A DNA stretch of 64,000 bases from RGIG4608 sp045125655 (GCA_045125655.1 JBGVNP010000115.1:8866-72865), one strand, 5' to 3'; numbered from the stretch's first letter, positions 17,968-27,318 are shown. Made by a program: numbers and translations. Notes: a model not told the origin generated them from the letters alone.

Positions 17968-17989
17968 GAGTAAAAACAACATATTGTAT
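17943..17989 (-). promoter_or_regulatory. Tandem NrdR boxes
   Basis: Two 16-base sites, 17943-17958 and 17974-17989, each match the known NrdR consensus acaCwAtATaTwgtGt at 13 of 16 positions. Their starts are exactly 31 bases apart, three helical turns, the spacing typical of NrdR operators. The first lies in the promoter spacer and -10; the second is just upstream of the -35. NrdR itself is not in the window. Confidence 0.8.
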
Positions 17990-18148
17990 CTTTTTGTATG
18001 ATTGTACAATTTTTGGAGATTAATTTTTTGCATTTTGACAAAAATATATATTTTAAGGAATTTTTAAGGTTAATATATTAATATATACTCGTAAAATAGT
18101 TTGAGTAATAAATTTGTCAAATTAAACTATAATTAATTAGGAGATTAT

Positions 18149-20878
18149 ATGTTAGAGCTTATAGACATTAGAAAAACTTACGGAAAGGACGAATCCGCCG
18201 TTGAGGCACTCAAGGGCGTCAGCATAAAATTTAGAGAAAGCGAATTCGTTTCAATTCTCGGTCAGTCGGGCTGCGGTAAAACTACACTTTTGAATATCGT
18301 AGGCGGTCTCGACCAATATACAAGCGGTGATCTTATTATCAACGGAGTTTCTACCAAGGATTTCAAGGACGCCGACTGGGATACTTATAGAAATCACTCT
18401 ATTGGATTTATCTTCCAAAGCTACAACCTCATTCCTCATCAAACTGTACTTGCTAACGTTGAGCTTGCGCTTACTCTTAGTGGTATATCACAAAATGAGA
18501 GAAGAAAGAGAGCCGTTCAAGCGCTTGATAAGGTCGGACTTCGCACACAAATGAATAAGCGCCCCAATCAGCTTTCGGGTGGACAGATGCAAAGAGTTGC
18601 TATTGCACGTGCTCTTATCAACAATCCCGATATATTGCTTGCGGATGAGCCAACGGGCGCGCTTGACTCCGATACAAGTATTCAGGTTATGGATCTTTTA
18701 AAGGAGATAGCAAAGGATAGACTTGTTATTATGGTTACTCATAACCCCGAACTTGCAGAAGAGTATTCCACAAGAATAATCAATCTTCGAGACGGTAATC
18801 TTGTCGGCGACTCCAATCCATTTGACGGAAAAGTCCCCGAAGATGATAAAATGTCGAGCAAGGAAGCTCCTGCAGTTCGCAAAAAGAAGGCATCAATGTC
18901 ATTTATGACGGCAATGTCCCTCTCCTTCAATAACTTAATGACAAAAAAGGGAAGGACCTTTTTGACCTCCTTTGCAGGATCTATTGGTATTATAGGTATT
19001 GCACTAATTTTGGCAGTATCTACCGGTGTTAATGCATATATTAAGTCCATAGAGGAAAATACAATGTCCTCATATCCCTTGCAAATTCAGCAAACTACTA
19101 TGAACCCCGCATCAATGATGTCATCACTGATGCAAAATGCAGGCAATAGCAATCAAGATAGAGATCCTAATAAGATATATTCGAGTCCTATAATGGCTGT
19201 TATGATGTCTTCAATGACTGAATCCGTTAAAATGAATAATCTTGAAAAATTCAAGAATTTCCTTGAAACGAATGAAACGGAGCTTAGTAAATATACAACA
19301 GCAATTAAATACTCGTATTCTACAAATTTGAATACCTATCTCTTGCTTGAGGACGGCACGTACAAAAATAGTTCTCAAAGTATGGATAAGCTCTATCAGT
19401 CGATGGGTATCTCCGGAGTTTCCAAGGATATGATGGGAATGGCATCCATGATGGGTGGCGGAAGCGTTAACGGTTGGACTGAGCTTATAGGCACAACCGA
19501 AACCATTATGAAGGAATATGAGCTTGTTGACGGAAAATATCCTGCTAACGCAAACGAGATTGTTCTTATTGTTGATGAAAACAATCAGATTTCCGACTAC
19601 TCACTTTATGTTCTTGGCATTCGTGATTTTGAAGAGATAAAAGAATATCTTAAGCACGCACAGGATGCTTTTATCAATGGAACGGAAAACACCTATGAAA
19701 TTCCTTCAACTAATTACACATTTGACGAAATATATGATTTCAGATTCAAGGTGCTTCTCAATAGCGATCACTATGTTATTGAAAATGATAGAATCAGAAA
19801 GCTTGATCCTACCAATTCAGACGACAAAAAAACTCTTGATGAACGCATAAATGATACCAAGAGAGGTATTGAGCTTAAAATAGTCGGAATAGTTCGTCCC
19901 ATGGATGAATCAATGAATATGACCAATATCGGTACTATCGGATTTATGTCAGAGCTTATAGACGAAGCAATTGAAAAGGTTAACAAGAGTGACGTTGTTA
20001 AGGCACAGCTTAACAATAAAAACAAGGACCTTTTCACAGGCATTGATTTTGATTCCAAGGGTGTAACATTCAACGATCTTCCTCAAAATATTAAGGATAT
20101 TATTAGCAAGCTTCCATCCATGGATTTTTCTAAAATCGTTGAAATGGTGCTTGATACCTATAATATACCATTCAAGGATTTTATTGTTCAGTACATTCCT
20201 ACCGATATTTATGATCTCGTTAATATGGTTCTTGACTACGTTAACAAGGATAAGGTAACTACCAATACTTATGAAGGAAATCTTAAAAAGCTTGGATATA
20301 TTGACACCAATAATCCTTCCTCGATTTCTATTTATCCTAAGGATTTTGAATCAAAAGAAAAGATCAATCAGCTTATTTCCGAATATAACGCTAATCAGCA
20401 CGAGGATGATAGAATAATCTATACCGACACTGTTGCTCTTCTTATGAACTCTGTAACGACCATAGTTGATGCGATCTCTTACGTTCTTATTGCATTCGTT
20501 GCTATATCCCTTGTTGTTTCCTCAATAATGATAGGTATTATAACCTATATCTCCGTTCTTGAGAGAACCAAGGAGATCGGTATCCTGCGTGCAATAGGTG
20601 CCTCCAAGAAAGACATCGGTCGAGTATTTAATGCAGAAACGATCTTTGTAGGACTGGTTGCAGGTATTATAGGTATTGTTTGCTCGCTCGGATTAATTGT
20701 TGTGATCAATATCATACTTTATCATTTCACAGGCATTGCTAACCTTAAGGCAGTTCTTGAGCCGCTTCCTGCAATTATACTTGTTGCTATCAGCATGGTT
20801 CTTACTTTGGTAGCCGGATTGTTCCCATCCAAGATGGCTTCTAACAAAGACCCCGTAATAGCACTTAGAACGGAATAA
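18149..20878 (+). CDS. MacB-like ABC transporter, fused ATPase and FtsX-type permease
   Basis: One chain of 909 residues. Residues 1-220 are an ATPase of the MacB/LolD type, with Walker A GQSGCGKTT, signature LSGGQMQRVA and Walker B LLADEPTGALD. A linker leads to one membrane helix (about 272-292). A large extracytoplasmic domain (about 295-760), rich in charged residues, then leads to three C-terminal helices typical of FtsX/MacB permeases (about 770-905). Such mechanotransmission transporters move peptides, lipids or envelope components, or signal across the membrane, without carrying substrate through a channel. AGGAG precedes the ATG. The zinc-ribbon gene follows after 16 bases. The 180-base upstream region is AT-rich with a perfect TTAATATATTAA palindrome at 18070-18081 but no clear promoter. 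Confidence 0.9.
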   Translation: MLELIDIRKTYGKDESAVEALKGVSIKFRESEFVSILGQSGCGKTTLLNIVGGLDQYTSGDLIINGVSTKDFKDADWDTYRNHSIGFIFQSYNLIPHQTVLANVELALTLSGISQNERRKRAVQALDKVGLRTQMNKRPNQLSGGQMQRVAIARALINNPDILLADEPTGALDSDTSIQVMDLLKEIAKDRLVIMVTHNPELAEEYSTRIINLRDGNLVGDSNPFDGKVPEDDKMSSKEAPAVRKKKASMSFMTAMSLSFNNLMTKKGRTFLTSFAGSIGIIGIALILAVSTGVNAYIKSIEENTMSSYPLQIQQTTMNPASMMSSLMQNAGNSNQDRDPNKIYSSPIMAVMMSSMTESVKMNNLEKFKNFLETNETELSKYTTAIKYSYSTNLNTYLLLEDGTYKNSSQSMDKLYQSMGISGVSKDMMGMASMMGGGSVNGWTELIGTTETIMKEYELVDGKYPANANEIVLIVDENNQISDYSLYVLGIRDFEEIKEYLKHAQDAFINGTENTYEIPSTNYTFDEIYDFRFKVLLNSDHYVIENDRIRKLDPTNSDDKKTLDERINDTKRGIELKIVGIVRPMDESMNMTNIGTIGFMSELIDEAIEKVNKSDVVKAQLNNKNKDLFTGIDFDSKGVTFNDLPQNIKDIISKLPSMDFSKIVEMVLDTYNIPFKDFIVQYIPTDIYDLVNMVLDYVNKDKVTTNTYEGNLKKLGYIDTNNPSSISIYPKDFESKEKINQLISEYNANQHEDDRIIYTDTVALLMNSVTTIVDAISYVLIAFVAISLVVSSIMIGIITYISVLERTKEIGILRAIGASKKDIGRVFNAETIFVGLVAGIIGIVCSLGLIVVINIILYHFTGIANLKAVLEPLPAIILVAISMVLTLVAGLFPSKMASNKDPVIALRTE

Positions 20879-20894
20879 TGGGAGAATTATTTTA

Positions 20895-21302
20895 ATGAGA
20901 AATTTTTTAACTAAAATGACGCAAAAAATCAGGACGTTCTTTTATGGAAGAAATGGCTTTGACGATCTTGCGAAGCACGCGCTTATTGCTTCTTTGGTAG
21001 TGTTTTTAATTTATGGTTTCTGGCCTGCGGGCATAGTTAAATTTTTAATTTCTCTTGTCAGCTATGCTCTTATGATATATGCTTATTTTAGAATGTTGTC
21101 TAAAAACATATACAAGAGAGTAGCAGAGAATAAGAAATACACCGGTGCTATCAAGATGACTAAAACAAGATGGCAGCAGAGAAAAACACATAAATTTTAT
21201 CGCTGTCCTAAATGCAAAACTTGGCTTAGAGTTCCACGTGGGAAAGGAAAGATAACCATTACTTGTGTGAAATGCGCTAACAAGTTTGACAAAAGAACTT
21301 AA
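20895..21302 (+). CDS. Two-helix membrane protein with a C-terminal zinc ribbon
   Basis: A 135-residue protein of unknown function. Two hydrophobic segments (about 27-46 and 49-67) are followed by a basic linker and a zinc ribbon made of CPKC and, 21 residues later, CVKC near the C-terminus. The lysine-rich end implies that the ribbon faces the cytoplasm. It lies 16 bases after the MacB-like transporter and shares its terminator, so the two are co-expressed; whether it is an accessory of the transporter is only a guess. Confidence 0.75.
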   Translation: MRNFLTKMTQKIRTFFYGRNGFDDLAKHALIASLVVFLIYGFWPAGIVKFLISLVSYALMIYAYFRMLSKNIYKRVAENKKYTGAIKMTKTRWQQRKTHKFYRCPKCKTWLRVPRGKGKITITCVKCANKFDKRT

Positions 21303-21310
21303 TATTTGAT

Positions 21311-21342
21311 AAGCGACGGATGTTTATCCGTCGCTTTGTATT
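21311..21342 (+). terminator. Terminator after the zinc-ribbon gene
   Basis: An 11-bp perfect stem (21311-21321 with 21326-21336), loop GTTT, followed by TGTATTTAT. Confidence 0.85.
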
Positions 21343-21386
21343 TATATTCGGTTTTGTGCCAATAATTATTCTTGGAGGTGATTATT

Positions 21387-22358
21387 ATGTGCACTGCTAT
21401 AGTTTATAGAGGAAAAAACAATTACATTGCCAGAAATCTTGATTTGGAATATAGGTATGATGAGCAAATCGTGATTGTTCCACGAAATTATCAATTGAAT
21501 TTTATGCTAGTTCCAAGCTGTAAGCATCATTATGCCATTATAGGTACTGCAACAATAATCGATGATATACCGCTTTACTATGATGCCGTCAATGAAATGG
21601 GGCTTGGAATTACATCTCTTAATTTTGTTGGTAATGCCGTTTACGGTAAAGAAAAAATTGACGGTATAAGTATAGCTCCGTATGAAATTATACCGTTTAT
21701 TCTGGCTTCGGCTAATTCAGTGGATTCTGCCATAAACATTTTAAAAGAGATCAGTATTGTCGATATACCCTTTAATGAAAATACACCAAATTCTCAGTTG
21801 CATTGGTTAATTAGCGATCGGAACAGATCAATAACAGTAGAATCAACTAACGAGGGGTTGAGGATATACGATAATCCGTTTGACGTACTGACCAATAATC
21901 CACCGTTTGAATATCATATAAACAATATGAGTAATTATATAAACGTCACCTCTAAGCAACCAAGTAATGATTTTGCAGAAGGTATTTCATTAAGCACCTA
22001 TAGCAAGGGAATGGGTGGCATAGGTTTGCCGGGTGACTATTCCTCTGCATCAAGATTTGTAAAAGCTGCGTTTGTAAATAAAAATTCTCCCACACTAAAA
22101 AGTGAAGAGGAGGAGGTGAATCATGTGTTTCATATTCTCAAATCGGTTGAAATGCCCATTGGAAGCATTAATATAAACGGAGAATACGAAATTACTCAAT
22201 ATTCCGCCTGCTGCAATCTTGAGAGGGGAATATATTATTATACAACCTATAATAATTCACAAATATCTGCCGTAAATATCAATAATGAAAATTTAGATTG
22301 CGAAAATTATAAAGTATATAAAATGAGCTATAATTCAAATATAAAATATATAAATTAA
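21387..22358 (+). CDS. Choloylglycine hydrolase family protein (bile salt hydrolase candidate)
   Basis: Members are N-terminal-nucleophile hydrolases that cut the amide bond of conjugated bile salts or of penicillin V. After removal of Met1, Cys2 becomes the nucleophile. The expected active-site set is visible: Cys2, Arg16, Asp19, Asn79 (in SLNF), Asn170 (in VLTNNP) and Arg223 (in SSASRF). The GMGGIGLPGDYSS segment is also typical. The start is the ATG at 21387, eight bases after GGAGGTG; an upstream TTG would bury the cysteine. Length 323 is right for the family. No signal peptide is seen. It is a single-gene unit between terminators. Bile salt hydrolase is favoured over penicillin acylase by overall likeness, not proven. 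Confidence 0.88.
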   Translation: MCTAIVYRGKNNYIARNLDLEYRYDEQIVIVPRNYQLNFMLVPSCKHHYAIIGTATIIDDIPLYYDAVNEMGLGITSLNFVGNAVYGKEKIDGISIAPYEIIPFILASANSVDSAINILKEISIVDIPFNENTPNSQLHWLISDRNRSITVESTNEGLRIYDNPFDVLTNNPPFEYHINNMSNYINVTSKQPSNDFAEGISLSTYSKGMGGIGLPGDYSSASRFVKAAFVNKNSPTLKSEEEEVNHVFHILKSVEMPIGSININGEYEITQYSACCNLERGIYYYTTYNNSQISAVNINNENLDCENYKVYKMSYNSNIKYIN

Positions 22359-22384
22359 ATGACGGCAAAGCCGTCATTTTTTGT
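22357..22384 (+). terminator. Terminator of the choloylglycine hydrolase gene
   Basis: A 10-bp stem (22357-22366 with 22370-22379), loop AAA, then a run of T residues. It overlaps the stop codon. Confidence 0.9.
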
Positions 22385-22441
22385 TTGTAACCTTGCATAT
22401 GAGCTTTTAATATAATTATTATAAAGATAAGGAGGTTAAAT

Positions 22442-23260
22442 ATGCAAATATTATTTTTAGGTGGAGATCTTAGACAAAAATATGCAAGCGATTATTTAAA
22501 CAAAAGAAGCATTAAATCAAAATCGTATATTAATTATACCTTGAATGATGATGAAGTACTTAAAGATATAGGAGAATCAAGCGTTATAGTTTTGCCGTTA
22601 CCAATACAAAAAGATTCAATAGATGAAATTTTCAACTGTATAAACACCAAACAAACAGTGCTTGGTGGAATTATTCCGGAAAATATCTACACTAAATATT
22701 CAAACAAATGCAGAGCAATCATTGATTATTATAAAAACGATTATTTTGTTCTTCATAATGCTTTTCTAAGTGCCGAAGGCGCTATATTTTATGCTAAAGA
22801 AAAAATTAATCGAAGCATTAAGAATTCAAAGATCGCAATTTTGGGATTTGGAAGGATAGGTAAGATGATTTCGTATCTTCTATGGGCGCAAGGGGCGAAA
22901 ATAAGCGTTTTTACGCGCAAGGATATAGACTGCCTCTGGAGTGAGCTCATGGGTTTTGATGCCCACAAAACCGAAAATTTGAGCGCTGTGGCAGGTGTAA
23001 AGGAGAATAACAGCTTCGACATTATTTTTAATACTATTCCTGCTCATATTATTAATGAGGATTTAATAAAAGATATTCATAATTCCATTATTATTGATCT
23101 TGCATCCTACCCATACGGCTTAGATGATGACTTGTTAAAGAAATATAATGTTTCTTATTACAGAGAACCGGGAATTCCCGGCAGATATGCTCCTCAAAGC
23201 GCGGGAGAAATCATTGGAGAAACAGTAATAAATATACTTAATCAGGAGAAATTATTATGA
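22442..23260 (+). CDS. spoVFA: Dipicolinate synthase subunit A (SpoVFA)
   Basis: With SpoVFB it makes dipicolinic acid, the spore-core calcium chelator, from dihydrodipicolinate in the mother cell. The 272 residues have an N-terminal domain starting ILFLGGD, a Rossmann motif ILGFGRIGKM near residue 134, and the C-terminal GIPGRYAPQSAGEIIG signature. AAGGAGG precedes the ATG by 7 bases, and its stop overlaps the spoVFB start (ATGA). A mother-cell SigK promoter is expected from B. subtilis, but I could not find a convincing one. The pair shows that this organism makes true endospores. Confidence 0.95.
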   Translation: MQILFLGGDLRQKYASDYLNKRSIKSKSYINYTLNDDEVLKDIGESSVIVLPLPIQKDSIDEIFNCINTKQTVLGGIIPENIYTKYSNKCRAIIDYYKNDYFVLHNAFLSAEGAIFYAKEKINRSIKNSKIAILGFGRIGKMISYLLWAQGAKISVFTRKDIDCLWSELMGFDAHKTENLSAVAGVKENNSFDIIFNTIPAHIINEDLIKDIHNSIIIDLASYPYGLDDDLLKKYNVSYYREPGIPGRYAPQSAGEIIGETVINILNQEKLL

Positions 23261-23817
23261 TTGGATTCGCAATAACGGGATCATTTTGCACTATTTCGCA
23301 GGCAATTGGAACAATATCTAAATTGAAAGAGAAGGGATATGATATTTTACCTATAATGAGCAACAATGCATATGAAACCGACACAAGATTTGGCAAAGCC
23401 AACGATATTGTAGAAAAAATCAATAGCATCACGGAAAGAGAAGTGATACACACAATTGTAGATGCAGAACCGCTGGGACCAAAAATAAATCTTGATGCCT
23501 TGATTATTTGTCCATGTACAGGCAATACGCTCTCAAAAATTGCGAACGGTATAACCGATACCCCCGTGTGTATGGCGGCAAAGGCGCATTTGAGAAATAA
23601 CAAGCCACTTATAATTGCACTTGCCACAAACGATGCTTTGTCGGCAAATCTAAAAAACATAGGCACTTTATTGTCAAGAAAAAACGTTTATTTTGTTCCA
23701 ATGAGGCAGGATGATCCTATTTCCAAGCCGCATTCTTTGGTAGCGGATTTTGATCTTATTACCGATGCTATTGAATATGCGAAATTAGGAAAACAACTTC
23801 AAAAGATATTTATATAA
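23257..23817 (+). CDS. spoVFB: Dipicolinate synthase subunit B (SpoVFB)
   Basis: A 186-residue flavoprotein-fold subunit of dipicolinate synthase. It begins with GFAITGSFCTI and contains ICPCTGNTLSKIANGITDTP near residue 88 and MRQDDPISKPHSLVADF near 150, all typical of the family. The start codon overlaps the last codons of spoVFA by four bases, so translation is coupled. The gene ends at a strong bidirectional terminator. Confidence 0.95.
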   Translation: MIGFAITGSFCTISQAIGTISKLKEKGYDILPIMSNNAYETDTRFGKANDIVEKINSITEREVIHTIVDAEPLGPKINLDALIICPCTGNTLSKIANGITDTPVCMAAKAHLRNNKPLIIALATNDALSANLKNIGTLLSRKNVYFVPMRQDDPISKPHSLVADFDLITDAIEYAKLGKQLQKIFI

Positions 23818-23852
23818 AAAACTCCGTAGGAAATCCTACGGAGTTTTGGTTT
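23816..23852. terminator. Bidirectional terminator, spoVFB and pgm
   Basis: A 14-bp perfect inverted repeat (23818-23831 with 23834-23847), T-rich on both exits, between convergent genes. Confidence 0.9.
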
Positions 23853-23855
23853 TAA

Positions 23856-25580
23856 TTAAACAAACTGATTTACAAATGCCTTATACTCATTGAGCTTAAT
23901 GGTCATCTCGTCCTTACTTGTGCCGGAGAGAAGATAATAGAATTTAATCTTTGGCTCAGTACCTGAGGGACGCGCAATAATAACGTCGTTGTTTTCCATC
24001 TTAAATGAAATTACATTTGAAGAGGGAAGATTCGTTGATTCGACGGAGTTATTAACTCTATTGGTTATTGTTGCCTTAAGATAATCGCCTATTTCAACTA
24101 TCTTATTACCTGCAATTTCTTCGGGGGCATTGTTTCTGAGTGTATCCATAAGCTTAGCCATTTTTTCCTTACCATCGATACCCTCCATATAAAGCTCCTG
24201 ATTTGCCTCAAGATAATAACCGTATTTTTCGTACAATCCGTTCAAGGCATCAAAGAGCGTCATGCCCTTAGCGTGATAAAAGGCAGTCATTTCACAAATA
24301 AGCATAGTTGCAACAACAGCATCCTTATCTCTTGCATAAGTACCCTTAAGATATCCGTAGCTTTCTTCAAAGCCGAAAAGGTATGCAGCATCAGCACCTG
24401 CCTGCTCATAGTTCTTAATAACCTCACCGATAAACTTAAAGCCGGTAAGAACATTATGAAGCTTAACGTTATGTGCCTTACAAATCTTAGAAACAAGCTC
24501 TGTAGAAACAATGGTCTTTACCGCATAGGGATTATTGGGCATCGTGCCCGTTTCCTCATAAGCAGTAATAATGTAATCAATAAGAAGGGCGCCCATCTGA
24601 TTGCCCGAAATGGTTACAAAATCTCCATTCGTATTCTTAGTTACAACACCAACGCGGTCTGCATCGGGGTCGGTAGCGATAACAAGTGTGCTTCCAACGG
24701 ATTTTGCAATTTCTATGCCAAGCTCAAATACCTCGGGGTATTCAGGATTGGGCTTTGCAACAGTGGGAAAGTTGCCATCAATTTCCATCTGCTCGGGTAC
24801 AACGTAAAGGTGCTCAACACCACAACGCGCAAGAATGTCGGGGATCAATCTATATCCCGTGCCGTGAAGGGGAGAATATACTATCTGCAAATCTTCAGCC
24901 ACATTCTTGATAGCTTCGGGGTTTACAAGTTGTTTCATTACTGCAGAAAGATACTTTTCATCCATTTCCTGATCGAGCATGATAATATCACCGTTTTCAA
25001 GAGCCAAATCAAAGTCTGCGTATTTAACGTCCTTGAAAATATCTATCTTTTCGATCTCTGCGGATACGGTTTTAGCATGCTCGGGAGGGAGCTGTGCGCC
25101 GTCTTCCCAATAAGCCTTATAACCGTTATATTCTTTGGGATTGTGTGATGCAGTAATATTGATACCCGCAACACATCCAAGCTCGCGGAGAGCAAATGAA
25201 AGCTCCGGTGTAGGACGAAGCTCGTCAAAAATATATGCCTTGATACCATTAGCTGCAAGAACACTTGCGGAAACCTTGGCAAAAAGCTCGGAATTATTTC
25301 GAGAATCGTATGCAATTGCTACACCGTCAGAAGCTCTGCCTTCCTTGATAATAAGGTTGGCAAGCCCTTGTGTTGCTTGAGCTACGGTAAATTCATTCAT
25401 TGCGTTTGTACCCATACGCATCTTACCGCGAAGACCTGCAGTCCCGAATTCCAATGAGGTATAGAATCGTTCCTTAAGCTCTGTTTCATTTGATGAAAGA
25501 TCAATCAGTTCTTTTCTTTGCTCATCGGAAAGCTTAGAAGAATCCAACCATTTTTGATATTCCTGTCTATAAAATTCCAT
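23856..25580 (-). CDS. Phospho-sugar mutase (alpha-phosphoglucomutase type)
   Basis: Interconverts glucose 1-phosphate and glucose 6-phosphate (or mannose phosphates) through a phosphoserine. The 574 residues carry the phosphoserine loop TASHNPKEYNGYK (Ser145), the metal-binding DPDADRVG near residue 310, the sugar-binding GFEESYGY near 400, and the phosphate-binding RPSGTEPKIKFY near the end. Length and motifs fit the B. subtilis PgcA group. It is the last gene of a unit with the TSCPD and AI-2E family genes. It would feed the UDP-glucose pool used by the galE cluster nearby (inference). Confidence 0.94.
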   Translation of the reverse strand: MEFYRQEYQKWLDSSKLSDEQRKELIDLSSNETELKERFYTSLEFGTAGLRGKMRMGTNAMNEFTVAQATQGLANLIIKEGRASDGVAIAYDSRNNSELFAKVSASVLAANGIKAYIFDELRPTPELSFALRELGCVAGINITASHNPKEYNGYKAYWEDGAQLPPEHAKTVSAEIEKIDIFKDVKYADFDLALENGDIIMLDQEMDEKYLSAVMKQLVNPEAIKNVAEDLQIVYSPLHGTGYRLIPDILARCGVEHLYVVPEQMEIDGNFPTVAKPNPEYPEVFELGIEIAKSVGSTLVIATDPDADRVGVVTKNTNGDFVTISGNQMGALLIDYIITAYEETGTMPNNPYAVKTIVSTELVSKICKAHNVKLHNVLTGFKFIGEVIKNYEQAGADAAYLFGFEESYGYLKGTYARDKDAVVATMLICEMTAFYHAKGMTLFDALNGLYEKYGYYLEANQELYMEGIDGKEKMAKLMDTLRNNAPEEIAGNKIVEIGDYLKATITNRVNNSVESTNLPSSNVISFKMENNDVIIARPSGTEPKIKFYYLLSGTSKDEMTIKLNEYKAFVNQFV

Positions 25581-25613
25581 ATGATAATCCTTTCCGTTTA
25601 GACTATTTATGCA

Positions 25614-25859
25614 TTATTCTTGCTTGAGAGCACAAGCAAGCTGATCGGGGCAGGAGGTGGGTCTTGGACCGCATTTAATGCCCTCAAGTCTTCTGATAGC
25701 TTCCTCAACACTCATTCCAACAACCAATGCCGCTACGCCCTGCGTATTGCCTGAGCATCCACCTGTAAATTTTACATTTTCAATAATGTTATCGTCATTT
25801 ATATCGATATCTATCTGCTTTGAACAAGTATTTTTTGTCGTATATGTGATGTGGCGCAT
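25614..25859 (-). CDS. Small TSCPD-domain protein
   Basis: An 81-residue protein with conserved cysteines in GGCSGNT, a central helix (MSVEEAIRRLEGIKCG), and the name-giving TSCPDQLACAL near the C-terminus. Such domains occur alone, or at the C-terminus of class II (B12) ribonucleotide reductases. The function of the stand-alone form is not known; iron-sulfur or metal binding is suggested by the cysteines. Its ribosome-binding site lies inside the end of the AI-2E family gene, one base away, so expression is coupled. Confidence 0.85.
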   Translation of the reverse strand: MRHITYTTKNTCSKQIDIDINDDNIIENVKFTGGCSGNTQGVAALVVGMSVEEAIRRLEGIKCGPRPTSCPDQLACALKQE

Positions 25860-25860
25860 A

Positions 25861-27276
25861 TTATTTTTTCTCCTCTTTGTCTTTCTTTTTCTTCTTTAAT
25901 AGTTTTTTAGTTGTGTTGGAAACGACAGTTAATATTTTTAAGTTTCCTGCTTTTTTCTTCTTTTCCGATATGTTGGCGGGATCTCCAACATAATAATGAA
26001 CCAGCTCGGTTTCAAAGCCCTTTCTTCTCAATGCATTGATTGTATAGTTGTTAAGAAGGTGAATTATTACGGCGAAGCAGGGAACACCGATCAACATTCC
26101 AAAAACGCCGAAAAGTCCACCCATAGTAACAATAGCAATGAGGGTTGCCAAGGAACTGATGTTTACTTTATCACCCAAGACGTTAGGACAAATAATATTG
26201 CCGTCAATTTGCTGAATTACAATTAAAAGTATTATGAAAAGTATGGTCTTTTCAGGTTGCATAAGCAATACGAGGAAAGCGGCAGGAACACCGCCGAGGA
26301 AGGGACCTAATATTGGAATAACATTGGTTATTGCAATAATGGTCGCAATGAGGTGAGGATTTGAAAATCCCAAGATTGCAAGAAGAACATAGGTCATAAT
26401 TCCTACAATCGCTGTTGAAAGCAACTGGCCCTCTATGAATCCACCGAATGAACGATCCAAAAGATTTCCAAATCGAATAATCGAACGAACCTGCGACGGC
26501 TGAAGAAAGCTATTTAAGAAACGTCTGAGATATGCTTTAAACTTTTCTTTAGAAATAAGCATATATATTGCTATGAAAATACCAAGTATTACATTCTTAA
26601 GAATGTTGACAACCGAGGTTCCAAATGAGAATACATAACCAAAGATTGTCATGAAATTATCTGCAGAAAAAATCTTTTCCAAATCGATAATGGAGGAGCT
26701 ACCAGCAGATCCCGATCCGTCTGTTCCGGAGCCATTTGGAAAAATAGAAGAGAAGTCTCCTTCAACAAGCTTATCTATCCAAGGGAATGTGTTTTTAAAC
26801 CATTCAAGCAAGCCGTCCGGATCCACTCTCTGAGCGGAGTCAAGGAATGCAAATCTATCCATAATTTGATTAACACGAATGGCAATCATCTTTACTGCAG
26901 ATTCATAGTTCATAATGTAAGTATCCCAGAAAGACTGTATCGTTGAGATCAAGTTAGGAATAAGCATTGTGCAAACAAATGCAATAATAAGAACCCAAAC
27001 AATAAATGTTGCAATGATGGATACAAATCTCTTGAGGGAAAATTTGGGTATCCAGAAAAAAATGCGTCTTTCCAAGAAATTAACCACCGGATTAGATAAA
27101 TATGCCATAATAAATCCTATGGTAATAGGTGAAATAACCTCAAAGAAATTTTCAAAAAAGCTTTGTATTGTTCCGTTAACAAGTCCGAATACAATCGATA
27201 CACCAAGAATAATAATGCCAACAATTATCAAAGTGGATATTAACGTTTTTTTATACGTTGCAAATTCTTCTCTCAT
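25861..27276 (-). CDS. AI-2E family (PerM/YtvI) membrane transporter
   Basis: A 471-residue integral membrane protein of the UPF0118/AI-2E exporter family. There are helices at about 12-32 and 36-58, one near 85-105, a soluble insertion (about 115-230), then five C-terminal helices with PILGPFLGGVPAAFLVLL and GGLFGVFGMLIGVPCFAV. The tail is very lysine-rich. Substrate is uncertain: members export autoinducer-2, indole-like compounds or ions, and YtvI is sporulation-associated in Bacillus. AGAGGAGG precedes the ATG. It heads a three-gene unit ending with phosphoglucomutase. Confidence 0.88.
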   Translation of the reverse strand: MREEFATYKKTLISTLIIVGIIILGVSIVFGLVNGTIQSFFENFFEVISPITIGFIMAYLSNPVVNFLERRIFFWIPKFSLKRFVSIIATFIVWVLIIAFVCTMLIPNLISTIQSFWDTYIMNYESAVKMIAIRVNQIMDRFAFLDSAQRVDPDGLLEWFKNTFPWIDKLVEGDFSSIFPNGSGTDGSGSAGSSSIIDLEKIFSADNFMTIFGYVFSFGTSVVNILKNVILGIFIAIYMLISKEKFKAYLRRFLNSFLQPSQVRSIIRFGNLLDRSFGGFIEGQLLSTAIVGIMTYVLLAILGFSNPHLIATIIAITNVIPILGPFLGGVPAAFLVLLMQPEKTILFIILLIVIQQIDGNIICPNVLGDKVNISSLATLIAIVTMGGLFGVFGMLIGVPCFAVIIHLLNNYTINALRRKGFETELVHYYVGDPANISEKKKKAGNLKILTVVSNTTKKLLKKKKKDKEEKK

Positions 27277-27318
27277 ATTTCAACCTCCTCTTAATAATAT
27301 ACATTCTTATTCTATTAT

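Noticed and set aside
18031..18148. Promoter of the MacB-like transporter
   Set aside because: TTGACA at 18035-18040 and TATAAT or TATACT hexamers exist, but none are spaced 16-18 bases apart. AT-richness makes chance hits likely.
22385..22441. Sporulation promoter (SigK or SigG) upstream of spoVFA
   Set aside because: GCATA-N17-TATTATA resembles SigG weakly and no CATA-N3-TA SigK -10 with an AC -35 is present. Mother-cell control is expected, so I do not call a site.
24273..25148. A 291-codon plus-strand open frame opposite phosphoglucomutase
   Set aside because: It lies wholly inside the conserved mutase gene on the other strand, with no ribosome-binding site or recognisable motif.
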